Origin: Galerina marginata
Taxonomy: Eukaryota; Basidiomycota; Agaricomycetes; Agaricales; Galerinaceae
Assembly (NCBI GenBank): GCA_023014335.1
Contig: JAECYW010000035.1
Span: 248,001-312,000, forward strand
Direction: 5' to 3'
Length of the DNA: 64,000 bases
In this document: in pieces, positions 26,005 to 36,505 of the stretch
How positions within the stretch are numbered: the first letter of the stretch is position 1
Layout of the letters: each line of letters starts with the position of its first letter
Position numbers and translations under genes: made by a program
The notes under the pieces: generated by a model
What the model was told of the DNA's origin: nothing
What the model saw: the letters and a program-made list of their open reading frames with translations, nothing else
Databases searched by the model: none

Positions 26005-26530
26005 CATGACGGTGTTCCGAGGTTCGTGTTGTGACATTCGCTTTCTTGAGCTTTCTTGCCTGAATCTCCGTCTCTAACTCTTGATTTTTACAGTAAAAGC
26101 CATGTACGATTACACCGCCACGACCGACAAAGAATTCGACTTCAAGGCAGGCGATATCATCGTAGTAACTGCCACACCTGATGATGGCTGGTGGAGTGGA
26201 GAGCTATTCGACGAGACGCGCAGGCAGAAGGGCCGGAACCTGTTCCCAAGCAATTTCACCCGCTTATTCGAGTGAGTCCAACTCGGCACGAAGAAGATTG
26301 AAAGAAGGTGACGATTAAGACTTGGGACATTTACGATCCCTTTGTACAATCTATTCTTTTTCTGTTCCATGTATCTCCTGGTCTTAGAAGAAAGCTCCAT
26401 CTCACCCTCCCTAATTTTGCTGTGGTACATATCCTATCACTACGAATCTAAGCTAGGACTCGAGATTCTGTATATTGTCAAGTAATGCGCTGACATTTGC
26501 TCTCATTGTTGTACAGTAACTTGAGTAATA
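26005..26530 (+). repeat. Duplicated 3' end of the F-BAR/SH3 gene, diverged copy
   Basis: This segment is collinear with about 31160-31840. It includes the end of the penultimate exon and donor (ggttcgtgt), the intron, the SH3 exon and the 3' flank. Matching flank blocks include catgtatctcctggtctta versus catgtatcctctggtcttg, and gtcaagtaatgcgctgac in both. Divergence in noncoding parts is much higher than in the SH3 exon. The direct orientation and 5 kb spacing suggest a segmental duplication. Confidence 0.75.
26094..26275 (+). pseudogene. Orphan SH3-domain exon without the rest of its gene
   Basis: A complete terminal exon, preceded by a normal acceptor (tttttacag), encodes one SH3 domain. 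It has ALYDY-type start VKAMYDYTAT, the acidic loop FDFKAGDIIVV, the tryptophan pair DGWWSGEL and the end NLFPSNFTRLFE before a stop. It matches the SH3 of the downstream gene at 45 of 59 residues, with mostly conservative changes. No F-BAR exons lie upstream, so it cannot encode the parental protein. It could be a dead duplicate, or a live small SH3 protein if transcribed from a new start, such as the in-frame ATG at 26103. Confidence 0.7.
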
Positions 26531-27802
26531 GGGCCTGTTACATGCATCACTCTCGCCGTATTTCCACCCAGTCTCTGCAATAAGACAATTCATTTCGCGA
26601 CCTATGAACAGTATAGCCGGAAAGGTGGAAAAAGAAATTAAGCAGAGGGGCGGGACACCTACCCGCCGCAACAACTTTTTCCCCCGACAACCCCTTGACA
26701 CTGACGGAGTTCTCGGAACTGAATAAGCGCCAGAACCCTTGGATCAGAGTTAACTTTAAAGGAATCCGACTGACTCCCTTGAGATGTCGTTTTTAGTCTC
26801 TTTTTTCAGTGAACTTTTTGACAGAGTGGATGTTGTCTGCCAACTCAATCACGTTAACGAAAGACGCTATGGGTCAGCGGGTTTTCAGCCTTGCAGAATA
26901 TAGAATCGATAGGTTGGTAAGTAGTAAGTACTCCCTTTTTTTACCCAATTTACCGCACAAAATTCGAAGCGAGCTTGAACACACGCAGATGCCATTGAAA
27001 CATCTCTCCCATCGCATACGAATGATGAGAGTTCATTTCCTAAAATTGACGAGCATATGTATCAGATTGACAACTGCTAGGCAGACACAGCAAGGGAAGG
27101 CTCTAAAATATCTCGAAGGTAGGACATTTGACTATTGACACGAAGCGTGCCCCGATTTCACCTAAATGGCCGAGCCACCCGCTGGAAATAGACATTCGTA
27201 TCGCAGGTTGTTGAAGGTGCGAATGTCGCGATCTCTCCGAGTCTGGTACCAAGCACTTTGGGGCTCCGAGTCCGATACCATACGGGCAATCCATCAAGGA
27301 TGGAGGGTTTGCGATCATGATCATGTCAAGCTTTTCTTGATGGTTCAATTATACACAGTCCAGACACCATTAAGTAACCCGCCAAATGGTGACGCAATGA
27401 CGGACAGATTAGTCTCGGGAATTTTTGGCCAACTGACAATCAAAAATATCGGGAGTCGGAGGAGGCTATACGGAGACGCGCATTCGAATTTCGGAGAGAG
27501 TTTAAGAAATACCCAGAGAGCGTCAGACCTTCCGAGAATGGGGAGACATTGCAGCAAGAGTGAGGCTAGTTATCCTGCAAGAAGCGAAGGGATAAACCTA
27601 AGAAGAATTCAGAGTAAAGAGTGAAACGATGATGGGAGTCGGCAATGAACCTGTGCAGAGCCGACAACCGGCACGTGCAAGCCGTCTAGGCCCTAAATGC
27701 AGTGGTTACAGACACTCGACCTCCCTTCAACCGTCTTTACGGTCCCTACCCTCGCTCTTCTCTTACTCTCCTTCTCCTCTTTTCATCCTGTTTTCGACGA
27801 AC
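26531..27802. other. Intergenic region upstream of the F-BAR gene
   Basis: No recognisable coding. A plus-strand frame at 27166-27624 (152 aa) has no motif and overlaps the likely promoter of the downstream gene. The last 100 nt before the start codon are C/T-rich, as is common in fungal promoters. Confidence 0.35.
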
Positions 27803-30800
27803 ATGTCTGCGCGGCGCCAGTCGTCAACGACTTCATTATCCAAGTTTGCGCGAATAAACTCGCCCACCTTGCAAAACCGATCGCTTGATTTCTGCAATTC
27901 GTTCTGGGGCTTTGGGGATGGTGGTGTCGATGTATTATTTGCTCGCATGCGAGGCGCTTCGAGGACGATGGAGGAGCTGAAGGCATTTTGGAAGGAGAGG
28001 TGAGACCGCCGGGTTACTCTGTGCTGTACGACAGGCTTACGCACGCCTGGTTGTAGAGCTGCTATTGAAGAGGATTATGCCAAACGGCTCGCTAAACTCG
28101 CTAAGATGACTCTAGGGCGCGATGAGATTGGGTTAGTACCTCGCTTTATATTCTTCTGATAGTCTGCGGCATTCAGTACCCTGGTACCCTGAACGATGAA
28201 TGTCATTGTGCCACCATGTGGTTGATATTCTTCAAGCTTGGCGATATATTGTAGACGTCATCAAGGGACTATATCCTGCTTCAACGCTCACTTTCTTGTT
28301 CATTTAATTTCACTGCTATATTCCTCGAACACGGCCTGATAATCTACCACAGAGAATTGCGGAGCTCATTGGATACCGTCCGGCTGGAGACTGATCGTCA
28401 GGCTGCATTCCATCTCAATCTGTCCCAGCAGTTTAAGACGGAGCTGGAGGGCCCTGTTGCAGCCTTCCATGTCCGGCAGCTTCACCACAAAAAGGCGCAG
28501 CAAACCATGATCGAGAAGGAGTTCAAGACAAAACAGACACAGGAGTCATATGTTAACAAGGCGCGCGAGAAGTATGAGCAAGACTGTGTCCGGATCAATT
28601 CATTTACGGCTCAGGCATCTTTGGTCCAAGGAAAAGATCTAGAAAAGATCAACCTCAAACTCGAACGGACACAACAGACGGTCCAAACTAACGAGCGCGA
28701 ATTCGCCAATTTCTCGAAGGCATTGCAAGACACCGTCCAAAAGTGGGAGCAGGATTGGAAGGCATTTTGTGATACCTGCCAGGATTTGGAAGAAGACCGT
28801 CTCGACTTCATGAAGGACAATCTATGGGCCTATGCCAATTTCGTCTCTACGGTCTGCGTTGCTGACGACGAGGTGTGTTGTATCGTCACCTTCTTACCCA
28901 CATCTTTTGATCATGAACATATTTAGGCGTGCGAGCACATCAGAGTGGCGCTTGAGCAGTTGGAGCCCGAGAAAGATATGGAGAATTTTATTCGTGACTA
29001 CGGCACTGGTAGTCAGATACCTGATCCCCCTGCTTTTGTGAATTATCAGACACCAGATGCCATCCCATCATCTTCCGCTCGTCCTACCAGCCGTCCCGCC
29101 AATTTCGATCGTTCATCGGCTCGTGAACCGCCAATGCGACAATACTCCATGCCACCAGAATCAGAAGAAGCGCCGACCTTTAATACGGCTGGTATTGGTG
29201 CTGGAGGGGGCGCAGGAGCAGCAGTTGCTAAAGCGAACCGATTCCTATCCCCAAGAGAGCAATGGCCTTACTCGTCAACCAACACGCAGTGCAGCGGCGA
29301 CCAGCGTTTACACGAATGGAACCTCGAACGGTTCTAATCATACCATGGCCACTTCAGTACCGACATCCGCCTCATTCCGCCTCCCCCGCAGTCCGAAGAA
29401 AATCGGCCATGGGCACCCCTTTGGCTCAGCAGCAACAACTGCAAAAGGTTTTGCAAGATCCATATGCAGAACCGATAGACCCTAATGCGGAGACGTACAT
29501 CAAAGTCGGCAATAATGCCTACAAAGTTGACCTCAGCAACGACCCTCAGCAACAACCACCGGCTTCATCTTCAATTCGTCAAACTCTTTCCTCGCCGACC
29601 AAGCAGAATGGCGGCGTCGACCCATTAATGAAGCAACTGGAAGACCTGCAGAATACCGTTTCAACTTCTGGAGTGTCAGACGGAACACAACCCATAAACC
29701 TAAGACCTCTATCAGTGCAGAACCAAAACCTGGACCCGGCCATGTCTCTTCCTCATCCACCTCTTCTCGTTCCGGTCCTTCTGGAGGACCCGGCCCATCT
29801 TCTCTGTCACCGCCCTCTGGGGGTTCTGCACTTACAGGGGGTTCAGGACCACAACAAAACCGAGCCAATTCGCCTCGATCCGTGTCACCTGCTCGGGATT
29901 ACCGAAATTCTGCAGAAATGGTCGTCGGTGCCCATCCCTCGGTATCTCGTCCCTGTATCGCCTAATCCACCTACCGCTGCCTTCATGGTACCAAGGGCGG
30001 CATCACCAGCTGGGGTAGCAGCAGATGTTGTTCAAGAAGTCCTGGCAGACTACCAGCAATCCTTGCCCGGCGAGCGGAAGTCGATTAGTAGGAGCAACAG
30101 CTATAACAGAGGGCATGCTCCCAGCATAAGTCAAGGGTCCATCCACAGCCCACTTCAGCCTCAGAACGCGAGCCAGGGCCAAAACCTTGCTCGGCCTCTG
30201 AGTCAGCTGGGACACGCGGGTATCGGAGCTCATGGATCGAGGAAGTAACAGCCCACAGCCGGTGTCGAGAGGCCCGAGCCCGGCGCCGAGCCTCTTCGAG
30301 GAACAGCTTCATTCAGCCACCTGCTCAGGCTGGCCCGGGTCTCGCCCGCGCTCCGAGCCCCAACTACCGTGGGCATCGCGCTGGACCCAAGTGGGCGGGT
30401 GCTGCATGACGAAATGGCCCAGCGGTATCAGCAGCAGCAGCAAGCACCACAGCCGGCACAACAACAACAGCCCATGCACCATCAGCAGCAACAGCAGCAA
30501 CAGAGAGCTGGTGTTCCCCCACAACCTCAACAGCCTGCATACAATCCGCCCCCAGCGCCGGTACATCAGATGCCCCCACAACATCCTGTGCAGCAGCAGC
30601 AGGCTCAGCGCCGCTGCGAGTTACGTGTCGATCAATAATATCCCTCCTCCTGTTCAGCCCCAGGTGTACGCCGTCACCCCTCCTCCGCCAGCTATGTACC
30701 ACACCCCGTCGCCACAGCCGGGCTACGTCCAGCAGCCTCCCGTGCAGCCCGTCTACAACCAGCCGCCACCGCCGCCATGTTCAGTACCAGCCACCACCTC

Positions 30801-31433
30801 CTCAGCAGCAGCAACCGCCAGGGAGATACTCCCAACCTCCACCTCAGCAGGTCAACGCTTACCAGAATGTGAATGGGGTGCAGCGGGCGACGTCGGTGGC
30901 TTACTACGGAAACCAGCAGGTGCAGCAGCCGGTACATCAGCAGCAGCAGCAGCCTCCGCCAGCGCAGATGTTGGCCGTTCAGCAACCCCATCAACAACAG
31001 CAACAACAGCAACGGGTCGTGCAACAGCAACAGCAGCAGCAGCAGCAGCAGCAGCAAAGAGGGTATCAGCAGCACCAGCAGCACTCGCCGGTGCAGCTTG
31101 CATATCGTGATCCTAGTCCTGGCAGGTCGCCTTCCCCACAGCCGCCTCCGCAGACCACGGATGGCGGAGATAATGTTTTGTTCTATGGTTCGTGTCTTTT
31201 CATTCCCGTTTCCTTCTTCTGAACGTACATTCCTAACTGGCATTTTTCTTGCAGTGAAAGCCCTGTACGATTACAGCGCTACGATCGAGGAAGAGTTCGA
31301 CTTCCAGTCTGGGGACATCATCGCCGTGACTGCTACGCCCGAAGACGGATGGTGGAGCGGCGAGCTGCTGGACGAAGCGCGCAGACAGAAGGGCCGGAAT
31401 GTGTTCCCGAGCAATTTCGTTTGCTTGTTCTAG
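27803..31433 (+). CDS. F-BAR and SH3 domain protein (Cdc15/Hof1/Imp2-like)
   Basis: The N-terminal F-BAR domain begins near SLDFCNSFWGFGDGGVDVLF and runs through AAIEEDYAKRLAKL and a long coiled coil (exons 27803-27999, 28057-28131, 28353-28872, then 28927 on). Such proteins bind curved membrane and organise the cytokinetic ring. The middle is Ser/Pro/Gln-rich, with MVPRAASPAG and ERKSISRSNSYNRG (possible phosphosites), and a long polyglutamine region. The last exon (31255-31433) is an SH3 domain with FDFQSGDIIAV, DGWWSGELLDE and FPSNFVCLF. Frame changes are needed near 29265, 29414, 29690 and 29950, and again around 30240-30640, so the middle is not a single open frame. Start and end are well supported. 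Confidence 0.8.
31022..31057 (+). repeat. CAG/CAA trinucleotide repeat encoding polyglutamine
   Basis: An almost pure CAG run with CAA interruptions codes for twelve consecutive glutamines in the frame that joins to the SH3 exon. Shorter Gln runs occur throughout 30420-31080. It is a likely site of length variation between strains. Confidence 0.85.
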
Positions 31434-32268
31434 TGTAGGCCCTTTTAGCGCCGACGACTCATGACATTTCACGACCTACTTTTACGATCGATTTTCACTG
31501 ACACACGTTCCTACATCTACTCTACTCTAGTCTTGTCCTTGACTTTTCTTGTCTCCATCGTATCTGCTTCCATGTATCCTCTGGTCTTGTCGGTGCAACT
31601 CTATCTTAGCCCATCTTTCTTTTGCTTGATATTGATAGCTAGTTGCTGTTGGTCGCTGTTTGAAGTTGTCTCTACTACTTTGATACCTCGCTCTCCTTTA
31701 TCTCCACTGTCTCTGTATCTCTCTCTTCCTTCCTCTTCCTCGGTCCACTTTGCTGTAGTACATACCCCACCACTATGAGTCGGAGCTGGCCTCGATCTTT
31801 TGTATGTCAAGTAATGCGCTGACGTTTGATTTCATTCCTGTATCGCTTAACCGGGCCATCCACATACATCGCACTCTCCGTAATTCCATTTTTTTGTCCC
31901 TGTACTCTACTTCAGCCAACGCCCATATGTATATTGGGTGAACTGAATCATAATAACCCAGTAAACCGATCATTCATGCGGGACGCCGCTGGTACTCCGT
32001 CACGCGTCATGTCCCAGTGCTGTTTTTGCTATCTATCTTCCAGCCTTATCCAGGATCAAAAAGACCATCAATTTTATTTAGAGCAACGACCGCAAAATAG
32101 ATTCAAGTTCCAGTATTACATTTAATTCGTTCACGTTTTCCCTACTCTCCCCGTTCACCCTTATCGATATCAAAGCAACCAGTATTCTACTCGAGTATCT
32201 TCCTTCTGTGAATCCAACTTTCCTATTCTTGTTTGTTTCCTCCTCCTCCCACCCCGCGACCTACAACT
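31434..32268. other. Convergent intergenic region, T/C-rich
   Basis: This contains the 3' flank of the F-BAR gene, which is collinear with the flank of the orphan SH3 copy up to about 31840. The rest is pyrimidine-rich with no coding evidence. Confidence 0.5.
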
Positions 32269-34062
32269 TTACTCAAGCGCGGCGAGCCCCTCTTTCACAT
32301 ACTCCTCATACAGCGCCTTCCAATTCGGGTCCCACCGACTCAGCGCCGGCCGTCCCTCCGCAACGTCCGACGCGGCCCACATGATCCTCAGCTGGTCCAC
32401 CTCGCGCCGCGTCTCGTTGTCCGGCACGAGCACGTAGAACACGCCCTCGCGCACCTTGTCGAGCATGTACAGCACGGTCTCTTCGGCGGACCACGCACCG
32501 GGGGGCTTGGCGGCGGGATCGAACTTGGCACTGCCGCCGCCGGTGAGGCCGGTGTAGGTCCATCCGGGGCTGCAGAAATTGAAGAATGAGAGGTTTTACA
32601 ATAGGAACGGGTAAAGGTATGTATGTACATGAATAGATGCGCGGTGACGTTGGAGTGCGCCTTCTCGCGGAGCTCGTGCGCGAGGCCTTCTGTCAAGCTC
32701 TTCACAGCGGCTTTCGACGCGTTGTAGGCGGCGTTTCCTCTAAAAGGGTGAAGAGAGTAAGTCACGCATTCAGGCAAACGGCGGGGATGAAGGGTCACAT
32801 ACGGAGGGTTCGTGATGCCTTGCTTCGAACCGGTGTTGATAACCATGGCAGGGTTCTCCTGGTGAAGCATGCTCTACGAACGTGTGCGAGGGACGGTCAG
32901 AAGGCTATTAGGAAGGAAAGAAGGGACCGTCTGAATGAACTTACAGGTACGAACGTATGCTGCACGTTCACCACTCTACCGTCACAAGAAGGAATCAGAT
33001 GGAAGCATAGCGATTGGAGTGGGGAGTAACACACCCAAAGACGTTGACCTCAAAGATCTTGTGCCAGTTGTCGATACCTTCCCATGAGGTACCTCTGGGT
33101 CCGATGCCGGCGTTGTTCAAGAGAACCGCGACCTAGATGAAGGTCAGCAAACTCAAGCACGTGGGTGGGTTTGGAGGTGGGTTATGGTTGGGGATAGAAG
33201 GTGGGTCGTGGATGTGTACAACTAAGGGTTCGCAAAAAACGCAGGGCTTATCGATAGGAAATCAAGGTGGGATTATCGTCGATAACGATAATGAGCAGGA
33301 CAGGAAGAAGCGGGTGTCGGCTGCCTAGCGCGAGCAGCAGTAGCAGTGGGTGGGAGTGGGTGTCATCCTCACCTCGCCCCAAGCTTCGTACACTCTATCT
33401 CTGAGCCTGACGACCTGGTCGAGTTTGGACACGTCGGTGGGCACGACGAGGACGTTGGCCTCGCCGATCACGCCGACCAACGCCTTGCCGACTTCTTGCA
33501 GCTTGTCCTCAGTTACATCTGCGATGGCTACTTTCAAGCCGAGCCTGTCGGGAGGGTTTGGTAAGAATAGGTATAGAATTAGGAATAAGGTGAGGCGGGC
33601 GAATGGGGTGGAGGATAAGAATAGCTAGAAGAGGAGAGGAGATTGCGGCCGATGTAAAGCCAAACTATAGATGGCTCTGCACTTGGGGTTCGGCATTCTG
33701 AGAGGACGAAGACTGCGTTGGAGATGGACTGAGTGTGAAGTGTCCTGTAGATGCCCAGTGACAATCACGACGATAATAACGACTTTTCCCAAACTCCAAA
33801 GATGGTAAAAGCATTCTTTGCATCTGATAACAGCCCCAATGCCAATCGTCTGTTTGCGACTGGACGGTACTCACTTTGCAAACTCCATCGCAGCGGCTGC
33901 GCCGATACCACTGGCAGCACCTGTGATGAGCGCAACACGACCGGCGTGGATAACGGGGTGCAGCTCGTCGGCGACGGACATGGTGTCGGGAACATAGGAT
34001 GATGTCCCAAATGGCCCACCGCGCAATGGGGAGCCGTTACGACTCGAGTGGTTGGACTTCAT
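32269..34062 (-). CDS. Short-chain dehydrogenase/reductase (second, intact)
   Basis: Seven exons join without any frameshift: 34062-33875, 33544-33373, 33132-33035, 32975-32945, 32873-32803, 32739-32629 and 32569-32269. The product is 323 aa. The NAD(P)-binding motif is RVALITGAASGIG. The acidic strand end is VAIADV, suggesting NAD preference. The structural motif is LLNNAGIG. The active site has Ser in INTGSKQG and the Tyr-x3-Lys of AAYNASKAAVK. A C-terminal extension after PGWTYTGLTG includes FYVLVPDNETRREVDQLRI and WDPNWKALYEEYVKEGLAAL, typical of a fungal and bacterial SDR subgroup of unknown substrate. It is transcribed divergently from the P1 gene. It is unrelated in detail to the first SDR, so not a recent duplicate. 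Confidence 0.92.
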
Positions 34063-34443
34063 AGTGGTGGTAGAAACAAAAGAGGGGAGTGTATGACGTA
34101 CTTTCAGTGTTCGGCGAGCAAACCATAAGACCCCGTGTGAATCTCACGTGCTTGCGTGTCTCGGTTTCGGCACGCTTGCAATTCGTACTGCGCGCTTCTC
34201 CATCGACTACAGAAAAATCTGTTTGAATTATCTGTAGGCATATTACTAGCAGGTAAATTCTGTTTTTTATGGGCTCAAAGAGTTCGTGGCTTACGTCTGG
34301 TATCCTCCTCCTTTGGAAATGTGACCGCTGTGACAGAACTCTCTACGTGGGAAGAACTTACTCTTGCCGGCATCACTGTACAGCGTAACGACCAACGCAT
34401 ATCCTCTCGCCTCATAACCGCCCCGTCTCCCATTATCGTCCAA
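34063..34443. promoter_or_regulatory. Divergent promoter between the SDR and ribosomal P1 genes
   Basis: A 381-nt spacer separates two start codons pointing apart, so it should hold both promoters. I saw no canonical TATA box. Stretches of C/T precede the P1 start, as is usual for fungal ribosomal protein genes. Confidence 0.5.
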
Positions 34444-35068
34444 ATGGTATGTATTTCGCATTGATATGTATCGACTGGATGCCTATGGTGCCGTTTTCAT
34501 GGTCCCAATCGGTGGATTTTGGATGGATGGTGCTCAAACCGCTTGTGGATGAGCTTTTGCCGGGAGCCAAAGTTTGCTGATAGGTTTGCCTTGCATATAG
34601 GCCTCAATCGAGCTCGCCGCGACATACGCCGCCCTGATCCTCGCCGATGAGGGCATTGAAATCACCGTGCGCCTTCATCTTTCGTCCGGAGAGGGAAAAT
34701 CGACTGATATCTTATTCACCGTCTAGGCCGACAAAATCGTCACACTGACAAACGCTGCCAATGTCGAACTGGAGCCTATCTGGGCCACCCTTCTCGAAAA
34801 AGCTCTCGCTGGAAAGAACATCAAGGAGCTGCTAACGAACGTTGGTGCCGGTGGAGGAGCAGCCGCTACTGGCTCTGCTGCCCCTGCTGCTTCTGCTGGT
34901 GGCGCAGCAGCCGCTGAGGCACCTAAAGAGGAAGAGAAGGCGGAGGAGAAGGAAGAGTCTGACGATGACATGGTACGTTCGAGTCTTTTGTCTGCGACTG
35001 TTGATTGTTGTCTTTTACTGACCATGATATTTGTTTCTCGTTTTTAGGGCTTCGGATTATTCGATTAG
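34444..35068 (+). CDS. RPP1: 60S acidic ribosomal protein P1 (stalk)
   Basis: P1 pairs with P2 on the large-subunit stalk and recruits translation factors. Four exons join: 34444-34446, 34601-34666, 34727-34972 and 35048-35068. They give 111 aa, the usual length. The sequence has [20 protein letters not shown], the dimerisation region [17 protein letters not shown], an Ala/Gly-rich hinge, a Glu/Lys-rich stretch and the universal stalk tail EESDDDMGFGLFD. The first coding exon is only the ATG, with the donor GTATGT directly after it. No frameshift is present. The P1 rather than P2 assignment rests on the N-terminal residues. Confidence 0.96.
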
Positions 35069-36505
35069 TTTTCTCTGCCTTTATATATGTGTTATCATGC
35101 CACTACCACCACACGTATACGCACAAAAAGCTTTTTAAACACTCCCTCTGTGACTGGTTTGCTGAGTCCAAATACCTCAAACGCTCAAACATTATTAGCG
35201 ATCGTAGGGTATTTAACTAACGTTTCTACAGCCATTGGGTGCCGACACGCGATAAAGTGTCAGTCAGAAACTGTGATTTCAGGCTATCCACTTTATTCCA
35301 CCATTGTGGGTTGACATTAGAGATCTGTGTCAACCTGCCCACTTTCCTCTACCCGCTGACGTCTACCACGTAGGAAATTCAGTACACATTGTCGATGTAA
35401 ACACGCGATGCTCGACTTTCATCTCCATCTCGAAGAATGGGCTCTCGGGCCCACCGCCCACGATCCTGTGCATTGGCCTCGCGCACTAAGGCGTCGATTA
35501 TGATATCCGGAGAGCTGCGAGTTGCAGTGGTCAGGGTGATGCCCATTGTGGTCGTAAATAAGTGATAGGATCAGAGGCGTTCCTCATATGCACAGTCAGA
35601 AGATCGAAGATCGTCAACATACAGAGTTAGACAAAAACAAATCGCCGTTTGACCTCGGAACGCGATCGGGCGAAATTCGACTTTTATATAACAAGAACGA
35701 AAGAAAAGGAGAAGCGAAAAAAAGGATGGAATTACTCATACACCGAAAAATATATATAAACCCAACGGCAGCCGCTCTGAATCGTATGTATGTAGGTAGC
35801 AGTGGTAATATAGGTATGGAGGTGTGGTGCGGGGGGAAGGCGAACGAGGAGGAACAGGGACAGGGACAGGCCGAATCAGGATGAGAGTCATACTAAATCA
35901 AAAAATGAGGAAGAAAGAGAGGAAGAAAGAAAAACGTTCTGAATAAGATACAACATCCGCAACTTTTGTGCACGTCTGTATATGTCTGGGTGTGTGTGTG
36001 CGTTACCGAGTTACAACGACCTTGTGCGTGGGTTTGTGGGGGAGGGGGGCAAGTGGGAAATGTGTGTAGTTGCGGTGGAGATGTAAGGTGTGCGAGATAA
36101 GAGTCGAAGTTCAAGGTGGTATGGAGGCGAGCACAAAAAGGAGACGACCAACGACGTGGACCGGCGCCAGGAGGGTCGCCGTCGCTGCCGTCGCCATTGT
36201 CGTTACGTTGGGTCGTCGATCAACGGAGTCGTGTGCGTGTGTGTGTGTGTTTTGTACAAGAAAGGAAAGGAAAGGACAGTGGTGGAATTGGAGGCTGGAC
36301 ATTTTTTTTTTCGAGGGGGCGAGGCATATTGAGAGAGAGCTGAGAGACAAAAGGAAGGAAGGAACGTGGGTGTGGACCATGGATAGACAGGAAGGAAAAG
36401 AAAAGATGGAGGCGAGCCGGATGAGAAACGATTTTTGCGAATGAGTGGCAGCGGCTCGTCGTAGATTGGTATATATCACCGCCAACCAACCCACCCACCC
36501 ACCGC
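35069..36505. other. Intergenic region with GT-rich and homopolymer tracts
   Basis: No conserved coding. Low-complexity tracts include repeated GT at about 35987-36002 and 36230-36250 and an A/T homopolymer near 36300. The segment next to 36505 is the 3' flank of VTS1. Confidence 0.5.

Noticed and set aside
34723..35025. Minus-strand frame rich in Ala and Ser
   Set aside because: It is the antisense of the ribosomal P1 hinge and acidic tail.
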